Assembly (NCBI RefSeq): GCF_040581485.1
Contig: NC_090130.1
Coordinates: forward strand, 16,557,656-16,621,655
Length of the DNA: 64,000 nt
Direction: 5' to 3'
Source: Linepithema humile
Taxonomy: Eukaryota > Arthropoda > Insecta > Hymenoptera > Formicidae
The translations under genes and the position numbers were made by a program. Shown here piece by piece: positions 31,981-43,839 of this stretch. The first letter of the stretch is position 1; the number at the start of each line of letters is the position of its first letter. The notes beneath the pieces are model-generated. The model was not told where the DNA came from and made no database searches. It saw only the letters and a list, made by a program, of their open reading frames with translations.

Positions 31981-33273
31981 TTACTTTACACGACTCGATC
32001 GCTATCGTTTTATACATTGACTATCGCTCTTCAAACAAATCTTCGGCTCTTTCAATTGTCTCAAGATACAGAGAACTTTTCATGTATGTATTATTATGCT
32101 ATTTATATTAATATTTATATTAATATATATTTATTTATATAATATTTATATTTATATTAATTTAATATTATGTAGATTACAATGTCGGGTTTTAATTTTA
32201 TTTCAGTGTTTTAAGATGACTCGGGATTCCAATTTTATATAACTCTGTTACTATTCTAAGACAGACTCTTTTCTACTCTTTCAACAATTTATATATGTTT
32301 GCGAATATTAACTCTCAAGAAGAATAACTATATTTTCACATTGCGTGCAGCATAATCAGTTGTGATGGTTAACGATATCTCAATTATATTTTTGTAATTT
32401 TCCTGCTCTTTATTTAATGGTTTAATATTTGGTTATAAAATGCGTACGATTTATCAGGAATTATGAATTTTATATTTTATATTATTTTGTAATTTGTTTC
32501 ACACTTTGAAGAAGACCTAATAAAGGCAGAAACGTCTGTGTTTATTTATGTAAATTTTTGTATAATATATGTTTTCGAAACGTACATCTAACGTTGACTC
32601 CTTTGCTCTTTGATTATTATATCGGATATTATCACCGGAGTCTTTAATTACAGTTTAATAAATAAATAAATTAATTAATTAATCAATACATACATATACA
32701 CACACATTGCATATATAGTTGTTTTTATTTTATATTTTAAGAATGACTGAAATAATAAATGTTCATTATTTCAGTCATTATTGTATAAAATACAAAATAA
32801 AGATAATTATGTATTGAGTATACGTGTATATGTATATGTTAATTAATTGATTAATTAATTAATTTTGTATTTATTACATAAAGATAAAAATAAGGAAAGT
32901 GTATGACATGTTTCTTCAGTTAAATATATACTATTATATGTATATTTTTAAATTATTATTTTGTCATATTTAGGTCATGTTTATTTGACACTTTGTATAT
33001 GTTTATTTTGTCTCGTACATTATATTGCAATCTTAGACAGGATTTCAAACAAGGAAAGAAACATGAGCATCGCGCTTGCGAGGATCGATATTTTACACGT
33101 AAAAAAATGACGAGAGCATCGGATATCCGATCGGACGGAGCATCCGATCAATCGGTCTCGAATGTTCAACCGCGACGGATTTTCGCGTAGATCGCGATAT
33201 CACGCGCACTCGTCCTTGATACTCGTTGCCGCTGATATGGTGATCTGTGAAAAGAAGCGGTGAGAGAAAAGAA
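31981..33273. other. no gene; AT-rich hairpin and PLE-like motif
   Basis: AT-rich. Bases 32504-32535 read TTTGAAGAAGACCTAATAAA and then GGCAGAAACG, a degenerate form of the PLE-end motif. An AT-rich hairpin spans about 32664-32868, with AATGACTGAAATAATAAATG against its complement at the centre. The last 250 bases are GC-richer. Confidence 0.4.
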
Positions 33274-33884
33274 GCGATAAAGTTTTTGCAACAATACGGC
33301 TACTTGGAAGATAAGATGGAATAACTGTCAACGAGCAACGCGTCGATGTTGTCACGTTTTTTCACTGTTTTAAGAATTCTAGGATTATCCCCGGGTGCAT
33401 TAAACATGGACACTATTTATATGATGCGTCTACCGCAATGCAGCGTCGAAAATTTCTTCAATCGAGTATTTACGCCGTTTATGGGCAAATGGCCGAAGAC
33501 ACATCTAATGTGGAATTTTTATTTAGCGACCATTAAGGTGCTAACGTTGGCTCAATACGCGTTCCATACATGATCGTCCGTTTCGTCGTTAACTTTCGCA
33601 CGCAGCACGCATAATCCCGATATCACTACATCGTATCAAATGGGTATTTATCCGTTCGCAGATTACAAAGTGCGTGTCCATAGCACTTTGATGGTCCTGG
33701 TAATATTCCCGCTCACGCGATGTATCCGTCGGGTAGTGAGAATTTTGTTTTGGAGATACACTTTGATTCTACCGATCCGTGGTATACATTTCTGAGAAGA
33801 AATCCACCTGGTACTTTTTATATGCTGTAAACGCTAGTGCACGAGATCAGTCACGATTTGGTATTCCCTGGCGAAAATTGTTAG
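33274..33884 (+). pseudogene. matrix metalloproteinase (M10A) pseudogene, intronless
   Basis: Consecutive frames give an MMP order. First comes prodomain helix sequence AIKFLQQYGYLEDKM. Next is RILGLSPGALNMDTIYMMRL with PQCSVEN, the cysteine-switch region (normally PRCGxxD). MGKWPKTHLMWNFYLAT follows. The catalytic domain has LTFARSTHNPDI, DGPGNIPAHAMYPSG and VHEISHDL, an HExxH zinc site whose usual third His is missing. MMPs cleave extracellular matrix. Stops lie at 33322-33324, 33571-33573 and just before LVHEISH, with a frameshift near 33685. No intron interrupts it, so it may be an old retrocopy or a relic of a virus-borne MMP. No haemopexin repeats were seen. Confidence 0.68.
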
Positions 33885-34127
33885 TGAGAGATTGTGTTTA
33901 TATTTGTTTATGAAAAGTTTTATTGATGATTATACTGTTTATAGAGTTTTATTGATGATTACACTGTTTAAAAGCACGTTACAAACACCTAACCTTTTAC
34001 AAACACTTACAATTAGAAAACTATAATTTGAGACGTTTGAGACTATATTCTCAAACGCCACTTAAACACTTTACAAGAAACGCTTTGAAAACAATCACAT
34101 AACATTGATTTCAGCGTGCATTAAAAC

Positions 34128-34372
34128 CATTGAAATATATACCATACTGGAAGGCGCACAGGCTACCCTCTCCATTCGACAAAACGGTCAGACAAGGCAG
34201 TGACTCGGTACCGGATTTCTCTTTCTATCTCGTCTACTCTCGACTAATAGTAGCTGTGAACACGTGACCGAGACTGTTGGTTAGATAGAGAGATCCGGGT
34301 CCGAACAGCTATCTCCATCTGACCGGTCGAGAACAAAGGCGTGCTCGTTCCAGTATGGTATATATTTCAATG
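34128..34372. mobile_element. 245-bp hairpin MITE with 8-bp TSD
   Basis: The terminal repeats start CATTGAAATATATACCATAC and end with the complement. Flanks are perfect ATTAAAAC duplications (34120-34127 and 34373-34380). CA...TG ends with 8-bp duplications fit P or hAT superfamily MITEs. The first bases match the P-like element at 35747 (CATTGA). Confidence 0.85.
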
Positions 34373-34380
34373 ATTAAAAC

Positions 34381-35738
34381 AGTCTCACACACACAATATC
34401 TCCCAAACGTTCTGTTCATAAACTGTTGTAATAGTATTTAGTTATCATTTCAGCAATTATATCTTATCTGTTCAGTCAATGGCATAGATGACTCTGTTAA
34501 GTCATTCCCATTATTCATTTGTTTTTATACTATATTTTATAGTTTTTAGTATAGTATAATATCGTTAAGTCTTGACGTATACATCGTATGCATCAACTAA
34601 ACAGTGAAAGTTTATTCTTTATTTTCTTTCCTTTTTCTTGTGTACCAAAGTACTTTACATTGAAAATAAAAGACTTTAATTTCTTTATTCAATAATTACA
34701 AGAGGAGTTGTGTTCATTTGCGACTTTCCGCACACGGTGGAAAACAAACTTAATTGCTGTTTGCAATATAAACAATTAATAAACATCTCCACAACATGGA
34801 GATCTCTTTTAAAAGCAGCATCAAACGCAACTCTAACACTTCTCAAATATTAATACAAATGCACAATCTTGAGATAATGTGATAGATTGTTTCAGTAGTG
34901 AAAAATAGGCAGAATTTCAGTCATATTTCAGTTATCTAATCTTTAAAAAATTATTATTTTATTATTTTACATACATAACTCACAGAGAGCATCTGAAAGA
35001 ATAAAAAAGAACTGCAGGAGAATATTTTCAACTAAACATAAATAACAAATATAATTTTTACTGTTATTGCATTTCTGTCATTGCTGAATCAAGTCTCAAG
35101 CAATCTCCAGCAAATGTAAAAGAATAAAAAACAGGACAGGCACGACAGTGAGATTGTCTTAACTAATCTCCGTAACAACTGAATAAAAGTAGGAATATAA
35201 TATAGGACTGTAAGGCTGATTAGGTATCAATAGGAGATAGGAATAATTATAATAGCAGTGAAACAGTCGTGGGATAGCAGCCTGTGATTAATGATTAATT
35301 CCCGGCAAACAGAAAAACGTTAAATTTATACGTAAATCGTAATTTTAAACATAAAAATAACAGCGTTAAAAAAATAATAGAGCGCGCAATTTCCAAGAAG
35401 CGCTAAAAATAGCACGGCGCAATAAAAGTAAATGTAAGACGCAATAATCGGTGACCTTGAAAATACGACACATTACTTGACAATCTTGAAAAAATACGCA
35501 CGTGTACGTCTACGTCGCCCTGAAAATAATGCAACCGGATGCGTTTAACTGCAAGACGCTCTAAAATGGACCGGATTGCGATAAGAAACCGGATGTGGTT
35601 TCAAAATGACCGCCTTTCCCTCTCCTCTCACCCCCCCCCCCCTCGTCTAGTAACATTATCGGTCTTCCGTACGTTCCTCACTCCCCTCATCACACCATCT
35701 GCGCTCCCCTCTCGGAGCCCTGGAGTTAGAACTCTCGT
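34381..35738. other. no gene recognised
   Basis: AT-rich sequence without convincing coding frames, with a C-run at 35630-35642. Confidence 0.45.
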
Positions 35739-35746
35739 AGTAGGTA

Positions 35747-36466
35747 CATTGAGTAAAAAGAAACAGGAGGGAGCGTTTGGTCGTAAAAGTGCGGACGGAA
35801 GTGACTATATAAAGTGGTCGCTCAAGATGGCCGCTCAAGAGCGCCAATATTGAATGACTTGTTATGTTTAATTAAGAAATAATGTACAATTAAAAGAAAA
35901 TAACTAAAATATGCAACAACAATACCAAATTTTAATGGCGTTTTTTATTGGGATTGCACTCGTGCAGTATTTTCATAAGAGCAATGTTAAAATCTAAAAT
36001 CTAAATTTATATTAAATCCTTCGTCCTTACAAAAATTTATCCATGCATTTCTTTGATCCGGATTTTTCGGAAACCTGTTTATGAGTGAAAATTATTTAGT
36101 AATTATTGTGAATTTACAATTTCACAATACTATACATATGATTATAATCTCCAAAATAAAAATCTCATTATTGTTGATAATACTAACCGATGAAACGTTA
36201 TTCCATGATTTCGAGCTGCTGCTGTTATGCCACAAGCTCTACAGTATACCATTTTGATCGTTTATTTCCATACACTGTTGCATAAAAGACTATACACTGC
36301 ATATTAATGCGTACGGCGTACGGTATGCCGCTTGCCGCTATGCTCGAGCATTCCCTCTCACTTTCAAAAAGTGGTCGCTCAAGATGGCTGCCATGACGTA
36401 CATCCGTCCGCGGATTTACCTAGTCCTGGCTAGTATATGCTCCCTCCTGTTTCTTTTTACTCAATG
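35747..36466. mobile_element. 720-bp P-like element remnant with THAP exons
   Basis: The terminal inverted repeat is 28 bp and perfect, starting CATTGAGTAAAAAGAAACAG (35747-35774 and 36439-36466). The flanking 8-bp duplication is AGTAGGTA (35739-35746 and 36467-36474). AGTGGTCGCTCAAGATGGC occurs near both ends in direct orientation. The element retains a split THAP domain on the minus strand and no transposase core, so it is a deleted, non-autonomous P-superfamily member. Confidence 0.88.
35987..36252 (-). pseudogene. THAP zinc-finger N-terminus of a P-type transposase
   Basis: Exon 1 (36252-36188) reads MVYCRACGITAAARNHGITF then HR and ends at a GTTAGT donor. Exon 2 (36074-35987) follows an AACAG acceptor and reads FPKNPDQRNAWINFCKDEGF then NINLDFRF and a stop. 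Spliced, CxxC...FHRFPKNPDQRNAWI is the start of a THAP domain, the DNA-binding module of P transposases. The later C-x2-H pair is missing. The phase joins correctly (CG plus G gives Arg). Confidence 0.72.
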
Positions 36467-36500
36467 AGTAGGTATGCCTACTTTTATAATTGTACAAATA

Positions 36501-38092
36501 CAGTACCGAACAAATGTATTCGAACAAATGATTTTTCTTAATATACTTAAATAATTCAATGTATTAACATTAAATTAAGTTTATAGTTTATAGCATAGTT
36601 TATAGAGAGAACAGGATGATAAATAAATTACATTAATAAATTTAACAAATTTTAACATAAAATATATAAATAATGAGATCGATGTAAGCATTTTTCGTAT
36701 ACTTCAGTATCTCGAATCTGAAATCAGTGTACATTTTAATGTCTCAATGCAGACGAATCAAGTTTCTATACAAAACATTAAAAATTTTGCATTAACAACT
36801 AGCGATGTTCGGAAAGCCTCTTCATATTGATATGATAAAATATATATTTTGAAATAATAAACAAAAATGTAAGTGACAAAAGCATTCGGACAAAACTTAA
36901 ATATTAAGAAAATTACAAAATAAACAAATGTTGATATAATTTAACGATACAAAACAACAAAGTCACTTAATATTTTGTCCAAATATTCTTTGGAATTAAT
37001 AACTACCTGCATCCTTTTAGGCATAGACTCTAAAAGTGCATGATAAGTGTGCTTTGAATCATTGTCGTGTTGAAATGTCCAATTACTGTTCATGATTTGC
37101 ATTGTATGTGGTACGTGATATGTGGTAACATATTTTTTTCTAGTATATCGATGTATAGTTCTTTATTCATAATACCTTTTATTTGCCGTAAAGGACCAAC
37201 ACCCTAACTAGAGAAGCACCTCCAAACCGTAATGCTTCCTTCTCCATGTTTTATCGTTGGAATTTGGTACCGAATGTCCAATCTTTGACCTTTTTGTCGA
37301 CGAACCCACTGGATTCCATCAGATCCAAATAATTTAAACTTGCTTTCGTCACTAAAAAGGACATTGGACCAATCGGCTATTGACCAATGAAGGTGTTCAC
37401 GAGCAAATTTAAGTCGGGCTAACCTATTTTTTTCGAAATTACTGGTTTTTTTCACTCCATGTCTTCCACACAAATCAAAAGATGTTAAACGACGTCGTAC
37501 TGTACGTACACTTAGATTTAAGTTGTCAGTTTCGACTATGCTTTTATGAATATCTACCGCAGTTCTTTGCAGATCAGCTACTGGCGATTGTCGTATTTTT
37601 CTGTCTTGCCTAATAGTCATTTTTTTTAGTCGACTGGACTTGGATAAATTCTTTAAATGGTCCCGTTATTGAAATTGTTTTTTAATGCTGTATACAGTTT
37701 GCTTTGAAATGTCAAAGCGTCGTGATACTTTAGATATGGATTCCCCATCATTTAAAGTTTTTATAATTTATTCTTTTATATATTTTGGTAAACTTTGTCT
37801 TCGTACCATCCTAGGCAGAATAAAATAAAACTATAAAATAAAGATTTCACAAATATTTAAGATTTAGATCATAAATTACATATATAAATAAGACATCTGA
37901 ATACTTTTATCTGGTTAAATATAAATAAAACTTACTTTACATTTTGTAATATGCAGATATCTCGGTACAACTTCTATGCAAGCTAGTGTCGGACTAATAG
38001 TAAACAATCCACAGAGTGGAACTTTCATAACATCACAATAACAACAAACAAACAGAAAAACGTCTATGTCCGAATTCATTTGTCCGGTACTG
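36501..38092 (-). mobile_element. Tc1-like transposon, 1,592 bp, inactive
   Basis: The ends pair as CAGTACCGAACAAATGTATT at 36501 and its diverged complement at 38092, with TA on both sides (36499-36500 and 38093-38094), the Tc1/mariner target. It contains the broken transposase gene on the minus strand. Confidence 0.85.
36990..37808 (-). pseudogene. Tc1-type DDE transposase, broken
   Basis: From the ATG at 37808 (MVRRQSLPKYIKE) the frame has two stops in the N-terminal HTH part (ISKVSRRFDISKQTVYSIKK lies between them). It then runs open from 37620 to 37204: LSVRTVRRRL, then WSNVLFSDESKFKLFGSDG with the first catalytic Asp, and TIKHGEGSITVW. After a frameshift, FQHDNDSKHT holds the second Asp. 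The sequence then jumps to ESMPKRMQ, so the segment with the third acidic residue (SPDLNPIE in the family) is deleted. Confidence 0.85.
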
Positions 38093-38306
38093 TACATACA
38101 TGTATTCCAAGACATCTTTCGCGTGTTCTGGCCTCTCTTTTGCTCCAAGTTATTTTTTAAAGATGTTTCCTGGTTTCTTGACATATAATTTGTAAAAATT
38201 AGCTTAAAAGTTGTGTAATATTCTGAACTATGTAATAAGCTACTTTATAATCGAAACTAAATATTTACAATCTATATAATTTTATATTTTTACGTTTTTA
38301 CAAACA

Positions 38307-38768
38307 CAGGGTGTTTGATAATGTTTGTGCCAACGCTCGTGTACGGGTAGAGTGCTGTAAACTTGATAGAAAAATCTTTTACCGTTTTCTCACAATAATA
38401 ATAGAAATTAAAAAATCAATTAAAAAAGATTAATGAATAATGCGTTGCGCACGGCTAGACGTTGGACTGTATAATCTGAACGAGATCGCGCGTAGCGAGA
38501 GGAATAACACGCGAGCGAGCGTGATCCAGCTTTATGTGCCGTTTTCACCCGATCGCTGCTTATGCTGTTATTTTTCGTTGCCGCCGCTGACCCATCCAAA
38601 TCGTATAATCGACTAGCCGCGCGCAATGTGCTGTTATTCGCGACAATGTTTTTTAATTAATATCTCAATTATTATTGCGAAAATTGCAAAAGGCAAAGGA
38701 TTTTTCTGACCAGTTTACCGCACTCTACTCGCACACGAGCGTTGGCATGAACATTATCAAACACTCTG
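38307..38768. mobile_element. 462-bp fold-back element
   Basis: CAGGGTGTTTGATAATGTTT at 38307 pairs with the complement ending at 38768, and the pairing runs through GCCAACGCTCGTG. The middle is GC-richer and not mirrored throughout. Confidence 0.78.
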
Positions 38769-38895
38769 TATATTCACACATATGCTACTCGTCAGATATG
38801 TATATACACTTATCTACTTTACTTCCTTTTACTTGCCTCGCAAGTAGTCTCTTTCCTAGCATTATTTCTGTTTTTTTTTTTTTTAATTATCCCAC

Positions 38896-38938
<43 letters not shown>

Positions 38939-38941
38939 TTT
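38896..38941. repeat. (CT)n microsatellite
   Basis: An uninterrupted CT run after a poly-T tract, about 160 bases from the EMAP exon's donor site. Confidence 0.9.
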
Positions 38942-39105
38942 GCACATATATTCCGCATTCTCACCTCTCTCCTTTTGCTCTTTATACTTTATTTCTTACA
39001 CGTTATCTAACTACCATTACACATATTTTTAGCTAGAAACAAAAATCCTCTTGAGATTTAATTCCCAATTTACTTTTAATTTTATACTACAGAATAAATA
39101 CTTAC

Positions 39106-39401
39106 TTCCATGCATGTAATGTCTTCTGTATGACCGATGTAGTGCCGTTGTGCGTTCTCTTCTCGATCAAAAAGAATGGCTACGGCCGCAACATAGTATA
39201 ACAATTCGCCACTGGGTAAAACCCAAAGATTTCTACGAGTATCGGTTCCCCGATAACCATAGACCCATTCGAGCTGCAGTTTTTTCTCTGGCGGCAAATT
39301 GTCGATCGGTGGTAAATGGGTAGGAGGATAAAATGACCGTCTAAGTCCTCTAATCGTCACCCTAGCTGGTTCATCGCGTAACACTTCCACAACACTATAA
39401 T
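39106..39401 (-). CDS. DCX-EMAP-type protein, HELP-domain exon
   Basis: The exon reads YSVVEVLRDEPARVTIRGLR through KLQLEWVYGYRGTDTRRNLW, VLPSGELLYYVAAVAILFD and QRHYIGHTEDITCME. That is the HELP domain and start of the first WD repeat of EMAP/EML microtubule-binding proteins. The acceptor is TTTTTGATAG at 39402 and the donor GTAAGT at 39105. The 296 bases enter in phase 1 and leave in phase 0. Joined to the doublecortin exons upstream, it resembles insect DCX-EMAP, which acts in ciliated mechanosensory cells. The later WD40 exons were not found to the left, so they lie beyond the window or after a very long intron. Confidence 0.85.
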
Positions 39402-39995
39402 CTATCAAAAATATGATTTATTTATTAGTTTAATAATCTAAAAAATTAAACTATAAGAAAATATGTAAAAAAAATATATTTGATGTTATAAACAAATACG
39501 CTTATTAAATACATATTCTAGGTAAAGTACAGAAGAGTTAAATAGTTAACAAATATCGGCGACTAATAAAGAAGTTCTATAAAAACACATGAAGATTGAT
39601 TATATTGTTGTGTACCCTGAATTACAAGCCGTTTATCTTTGCCGCGTTGTTATGGCAAAATTGATTAGCAAACTATTTGTTAGTTTGTAAAAGAGTTGCA
39701 ATAAATTAAATGTCATGTGTTAATATTACCATAGAAACTAACTAATGTTTACTGTCAGAATTATGCTAGCTGTCAGGTTGTGCGGACGCGTATTTGATAG
39801 CTCCGACATATTGTATTTTTTTCCTCGTTACGTTTGTGTTATTCAGTGTTTAACAATTAAAATGTTTGACTATTAAATTGTGTTTGACTATTAAAGTGTT
39901 CAGTTCTTTGTGCGTGTTTTGATAAATATTGTTCGGGCGATCTCAGGCTGTCAATTTTAATACTCGAACACAACAATATGTTAAGTATTTTTTAC
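39402..39995 (-). other. intron of DCX-EMAP-type gene
   Basis: 594 bases between the HELP exon and the linker exon. AT-rich; GTGCGGACGCGT near 39780 recurs at about 14129. No other feature was seen. Confidence 0.7.
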
Positions 39996-40227
39996 CGTTT
40001 ACTCGAACAATTTCGGAGTCTGGTGCATACAAGGCTCGAGGTCTGCTTTTACTGCGAGCCCTTCTTTGTCGACTAACTTCTTCCACTACAGTGGATGGAC
40101 CACGTGATCTTGATCTTCGTACTGGGGATGTTGTAGCACCACCAGCTATACTAAGAGCTGATCCAGTACCTAAATAAAATGTATCCACATCCGCGAATTC
40201 GTTCCTTAACTGCGAGAAACTTCTGAC
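39996..40227 (-). CDS. DCX-EMAP-type protein, DCX end and basic linker
   Basis: Begins after TTATTAG and reads VRSFSQLRNEFADVDTFYLG, the end of a doublecortin domain. A Ser/Arg-rich linker follows (RRSRSRGPSTVVEEVSRQRR), then YAPDSEIVRVN, ending at a GTAAAA donor. The 232 bases enter in phase 0 and leave in phase 1, matching both neighbours. The linker is basic and may help bind microtubules. Confidence 0.85.
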
Positions 40228-40544
40228 CTAATAACAAAATGAATAAAGCAATTTTTTACTCGAAATTGAATACCAAGAAAATAGGATACTGAGGAAATCA
40301 AATATGAAAGTATCTAACAAAGAAGATAGCTAACAAGTTTGACAATCTGACAATTCCAAAAAATCTGAAACTTTGCAGAAATATAGTGGTATATACATGT
40401 GAACCCAATCATAAAGCTATTTTTGGTAAAATTGTCGAACAGGGGACCATCCGATGACTCTTGATCTTCATATATGTTTTTAATATTATTATCTAACTTA
40501 AAAATTATAATTTTGGCTTAAATTATTCAAATAAATTAATGAAA

Positions 40545-41217
40545 ACAAGCTACAGAGCCCAAGCTGGATTTACGTGCTAAGTTTATTTACATCTTATAAC
40601 AACCATTGTTTTTTTGATCAATTATAACAAATTATAAAGATCTAAAGTAAGATCTACAGTTTGCCATGTCCACTCAAACGATACGGACAACCAAATTTCA
40701 TTTAAAGCAAACTGACTCTGTACACTGGTTTTAGTTTTTAGTAATTTAAAATAAGAAAGTTAAATACACGAAAACACAACATGATGTTACTGCTATGCAT
40801 TGAGAATAATTGCAATCAACCACAATGTCTCAAGTCTAAAAGGTACATCGCGTATGTTAATAATGTAAAACACGACATCGTTTTCCTTCCTGATAATTTA
40901 AGGATTGCTGTTTATTAGAAGGGACATGACTTTCAAGAGATGTTTTCCATCTAAACAATTTTAAAAGTAACGAATTTAAAAAGATTATTGTAATATATTC
41001 CGAATTTTAGTTTTAAAAGTAACGAATGTAAGAAGATTTATTGTGTGTAATATGCTCCGAATTTTATAATTAATGTAACTACTGAAGATGACCACAACCA
41101 AATGGTCGAAACGTTTAGATCCTTATAATTTGTTATAATTGATCAAAAAAACAATGGTTGTTATAAGATGTAAATAAACTAAGCACGTAAATCCAGCTTG
41201 GGCTCTGTAGCTTGTTT
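40545..41217. repeat. inverted-repeat pair with PLE-type motif
   Basis: 40545-40655 (AAACAAGCTACAGAGCCCAA and on) is mirrored at 41108-41217. Next to the right arm, 41087-41120 reads CTGAAGATGACC...GGTCGAAACG, a hammerhead-like PLE-end motif with a stem of GACC against GGTC. It may be an inverted pair of PLE pseudo-LTRs that lost the coding part. Confidence 0.65.
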
Positions 41218-41253
41218 TTATTAATTTATTATTATCTAAACTATACATATTTA

Positions 41254-41301
41254 CACACACACACACACACGCACACACACATACACACACACGCACGCGC
41301 G
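41254..41301. repeat. (CA)n microsatellite
   Basis: A CA/CG dinucleotide run inside the DCX-EMAP-type intron. Confidence 0.88.
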
Positions 41302-42024
41302 TATAAATGTAAATATGTATATGTATATGTAAATATGTAAATAGGAGATATAACTTCATCATTGTCGGTCTCAAATCCGAATGAAAAAAAGGAGAGCATC
41401 TCGTTATTTAATAATTTTTCAAATAAGACAATTTTTAATTTGCTACCAATTATCAATATTTATATTCGATATGAATCGAATCTAGAAATACAAAATGATT
41501 CGCAAAGAAGATTAGTTGGAAAGCAATAATTGATGTATTATCGTAGTTTGAAGTTTTCATGTGTGTTTTTCGTAAAATTTTTAATTTGTTTTATAACAAA
41601 TGTTATAATGAAAAATGTAATCTAATTAACGTTTTGCGATGCAAAATTACTTGCATTTGGCGTTTGATGCAATTTTGAATTAATTTTTAAATTATTGAAT
41701 CATAATTGACAGCGATTTTGTAACGATGCAAATAAGGATTTTATTCGTTTTATTTCAATGTACCCATTTTTCCTTGAGTATGGCGTTATTATAATGATAA
41801 TTTTCGGTTTCTACGAAGAAAAATACATAAGAAAATGTAGAAATAAAAGGATCCCCAAGCAGTCACGAAATCCCTTAAAAGTTGTACCCTCCTTTATTGA
41901 ATTTATTATTGAATATATCATTGAATTTATTATTGTATGTGATTTTCTGACACCATGTACATTTAATAGAACATATTTTTAGTAGATTTGTTTATTTAAA
42001 TTATGGTAAATTGAATGCGTGAGC

Positions 42025-42178
42025 GGGAGAGAGGCTCCCCGAAGGTTAGAGACAGAATGATATCTGAATTAAGAAAAATGTATGCAAATATGGTAAGAGG
42101 CTATATAAATTGCTATTTAGCACTTTGTGAAGTATGTCATAAGAAACAAAAACATCTGAAAAAAAGAACTGACGGTTA
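42025..42178 (+). pseudogene. integrase zinc-binding-like scrap
   Basis: The frame after 42050 reads VRDRMISELRKMYANMVRGY then INCYLALCEVCHKKQKH. The helix followed by CxxC resembles the HHCC zinc-binding segment in front of retroviral-type integrase cores. It is too short for a firm call, and the upstream His pair is not certain. Confidence 0.35.
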
Positions 42179-42948
42179 AACTTCTCCTTTTCAAATTGTT
42201 AATAAACTGTTTCATTATAAACTCTCGTATTTGTTCACATTGTCACATCCATTTCATAATGCTTCCTATATCCCAGAAAGTCAAAATTAATATTGCTTAG
42301 CTCAGTCGAAATTAACATTGCTTAGCTCAATCAGGTAAACTTAAGATTGCCTAGGTCATGTATGAACTGGAATATTAATATTCGGACATTGTTTAAATCG
42401 CTTTAGGCAATCTTAAGGTTGTCTAAATTATTTCCTTGCAAAGGCTAAAATAAAGTTTTATTTCGAACATTGTATAAAACGTTCTTGACAATTTTAACTT
42501 TGCCTAGGCAATCTTAGAATTGCCAATCCTTTGGGTTTTGATGGTAACATATAGAATAACTTATAGAGTGTTCCAAACCTATTGTAACACCCATTTATAA
42601 CAGATTTCTGAGATCATTTGGAGATGAAAATCTTAATGCCAAATTGTTGAGATTGCAACAGTTTTTAAATAGCGTTTAAAGTTGACCAATCAGGTTATTA
42701 ATCTTTTCAGTACGGACGTATTTGGTGGACGTTAGCCATGAGTTGCGTTCTAATAGCCGAGAGTATGAACCGCAAGAGCGCTACGGCGTGGCAATTGCTG
42801 ACGTCTTACTAATAATTTTATGTTATGTTATTATTAATTGCAATATATTATGTTATGTTATTATTAATTTGTTTTAAAATCCCTATTTACTAGCAAAAAA
42901 TAAAAGAAAAATATTAAAATAATTTTTATAATACACGCAGTTTATTAA

Positions 42949-43357
42949 TTTAAATCAGTACTCGGAATTACTTTAGCTTTTTAGACGATTCTCGCGGCAT
43001 ACGCCTTCTTTCTTCTTCTTGCCACACACGCCGCAGCCGCTAGGGCTAGCGCCGCCGAGCGTTAGGAGCGGCGCTATCCGATTAATGTTGGGTTCTTCTT
43101 CCTTGATCATTCAAAGTTAAAGAAATTTATTAAAAATATTTTTTTGTTTTTAAATTTATTATGTGGAAATATTTCAATAGATTCCCACGTCACCCATGAT
43201 ACTACTGCTGACGCGTTTTTTTTTTTAAATGGATAGTGGATTAATCAGATAGCGCCGCTGGCTCTAGTGGCTGAGGCGCACGCGGTAAGGAGAGGAAAGG
43301 AGGCATGTACCGCGAGAATCGGCTGAAAAGCTGAAGTAATTCCGAGCACTGATTTAA
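42949..43357. mobile_element. 409-bp fold-back element with GC-rich arms
   Basis: TTAAATCAGTACTCGGAATT at 42950 is mirrored at about 43356. The mirrored part continues through GATTCTCGCGG and the AGCGGCGCTATC region. Inside the DCX-EMAP-type intron. Confidence 0.75.
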
Positions 43358-43839
43358 ATAATTACAAATTAATGAAAATTAATTTAGTAGTAAAATTTAG
43401 TATGATATAATTCAAAACTAGGTAAGATGAAGAGGACTATTATATATTATCGGTACTAGTAATACATGTAACGTTTTTTGGTTAATAGTACTTTCTAAGA
43501 ATTTCTTTAATTAATTGTACATGAAATTTGCCAATGGACAACTTTGTTTTGGTTTTATATTTATACAAGCAATATGCATTTCATATTGAAATATTTAATA
43601 AGTAAAAAAAATATTTCTTTTTTGTACTTGTAAATTTGAGACTTTTTCTTGTTAACTGTACTTATTATCATATCCATTTTATCGGCAGCGCCCATTGATT
43701 TATTATAATCAAGAACACATGTAGGCAGTGATGTGAACTCGAGCCAACCGGTATATAGTATTATTTTATACATTATATGTATATATATATATACTCTTCG
43801 GAGAGTTTGATGAAAGTGAGTCCCCTTGTCCATGTAAAT

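Noticed and set aside
35539..35853. 104-codon plus-strand frame
   Set aside because: It crosses the left end of the P-like element and a C-run, so it is assembled from unrelated pieces.
37915..38184. 89-codon minus-strand frame
   Set aside because: It runs from outside the Tc1 element through its terminal repeat and shows no motif.
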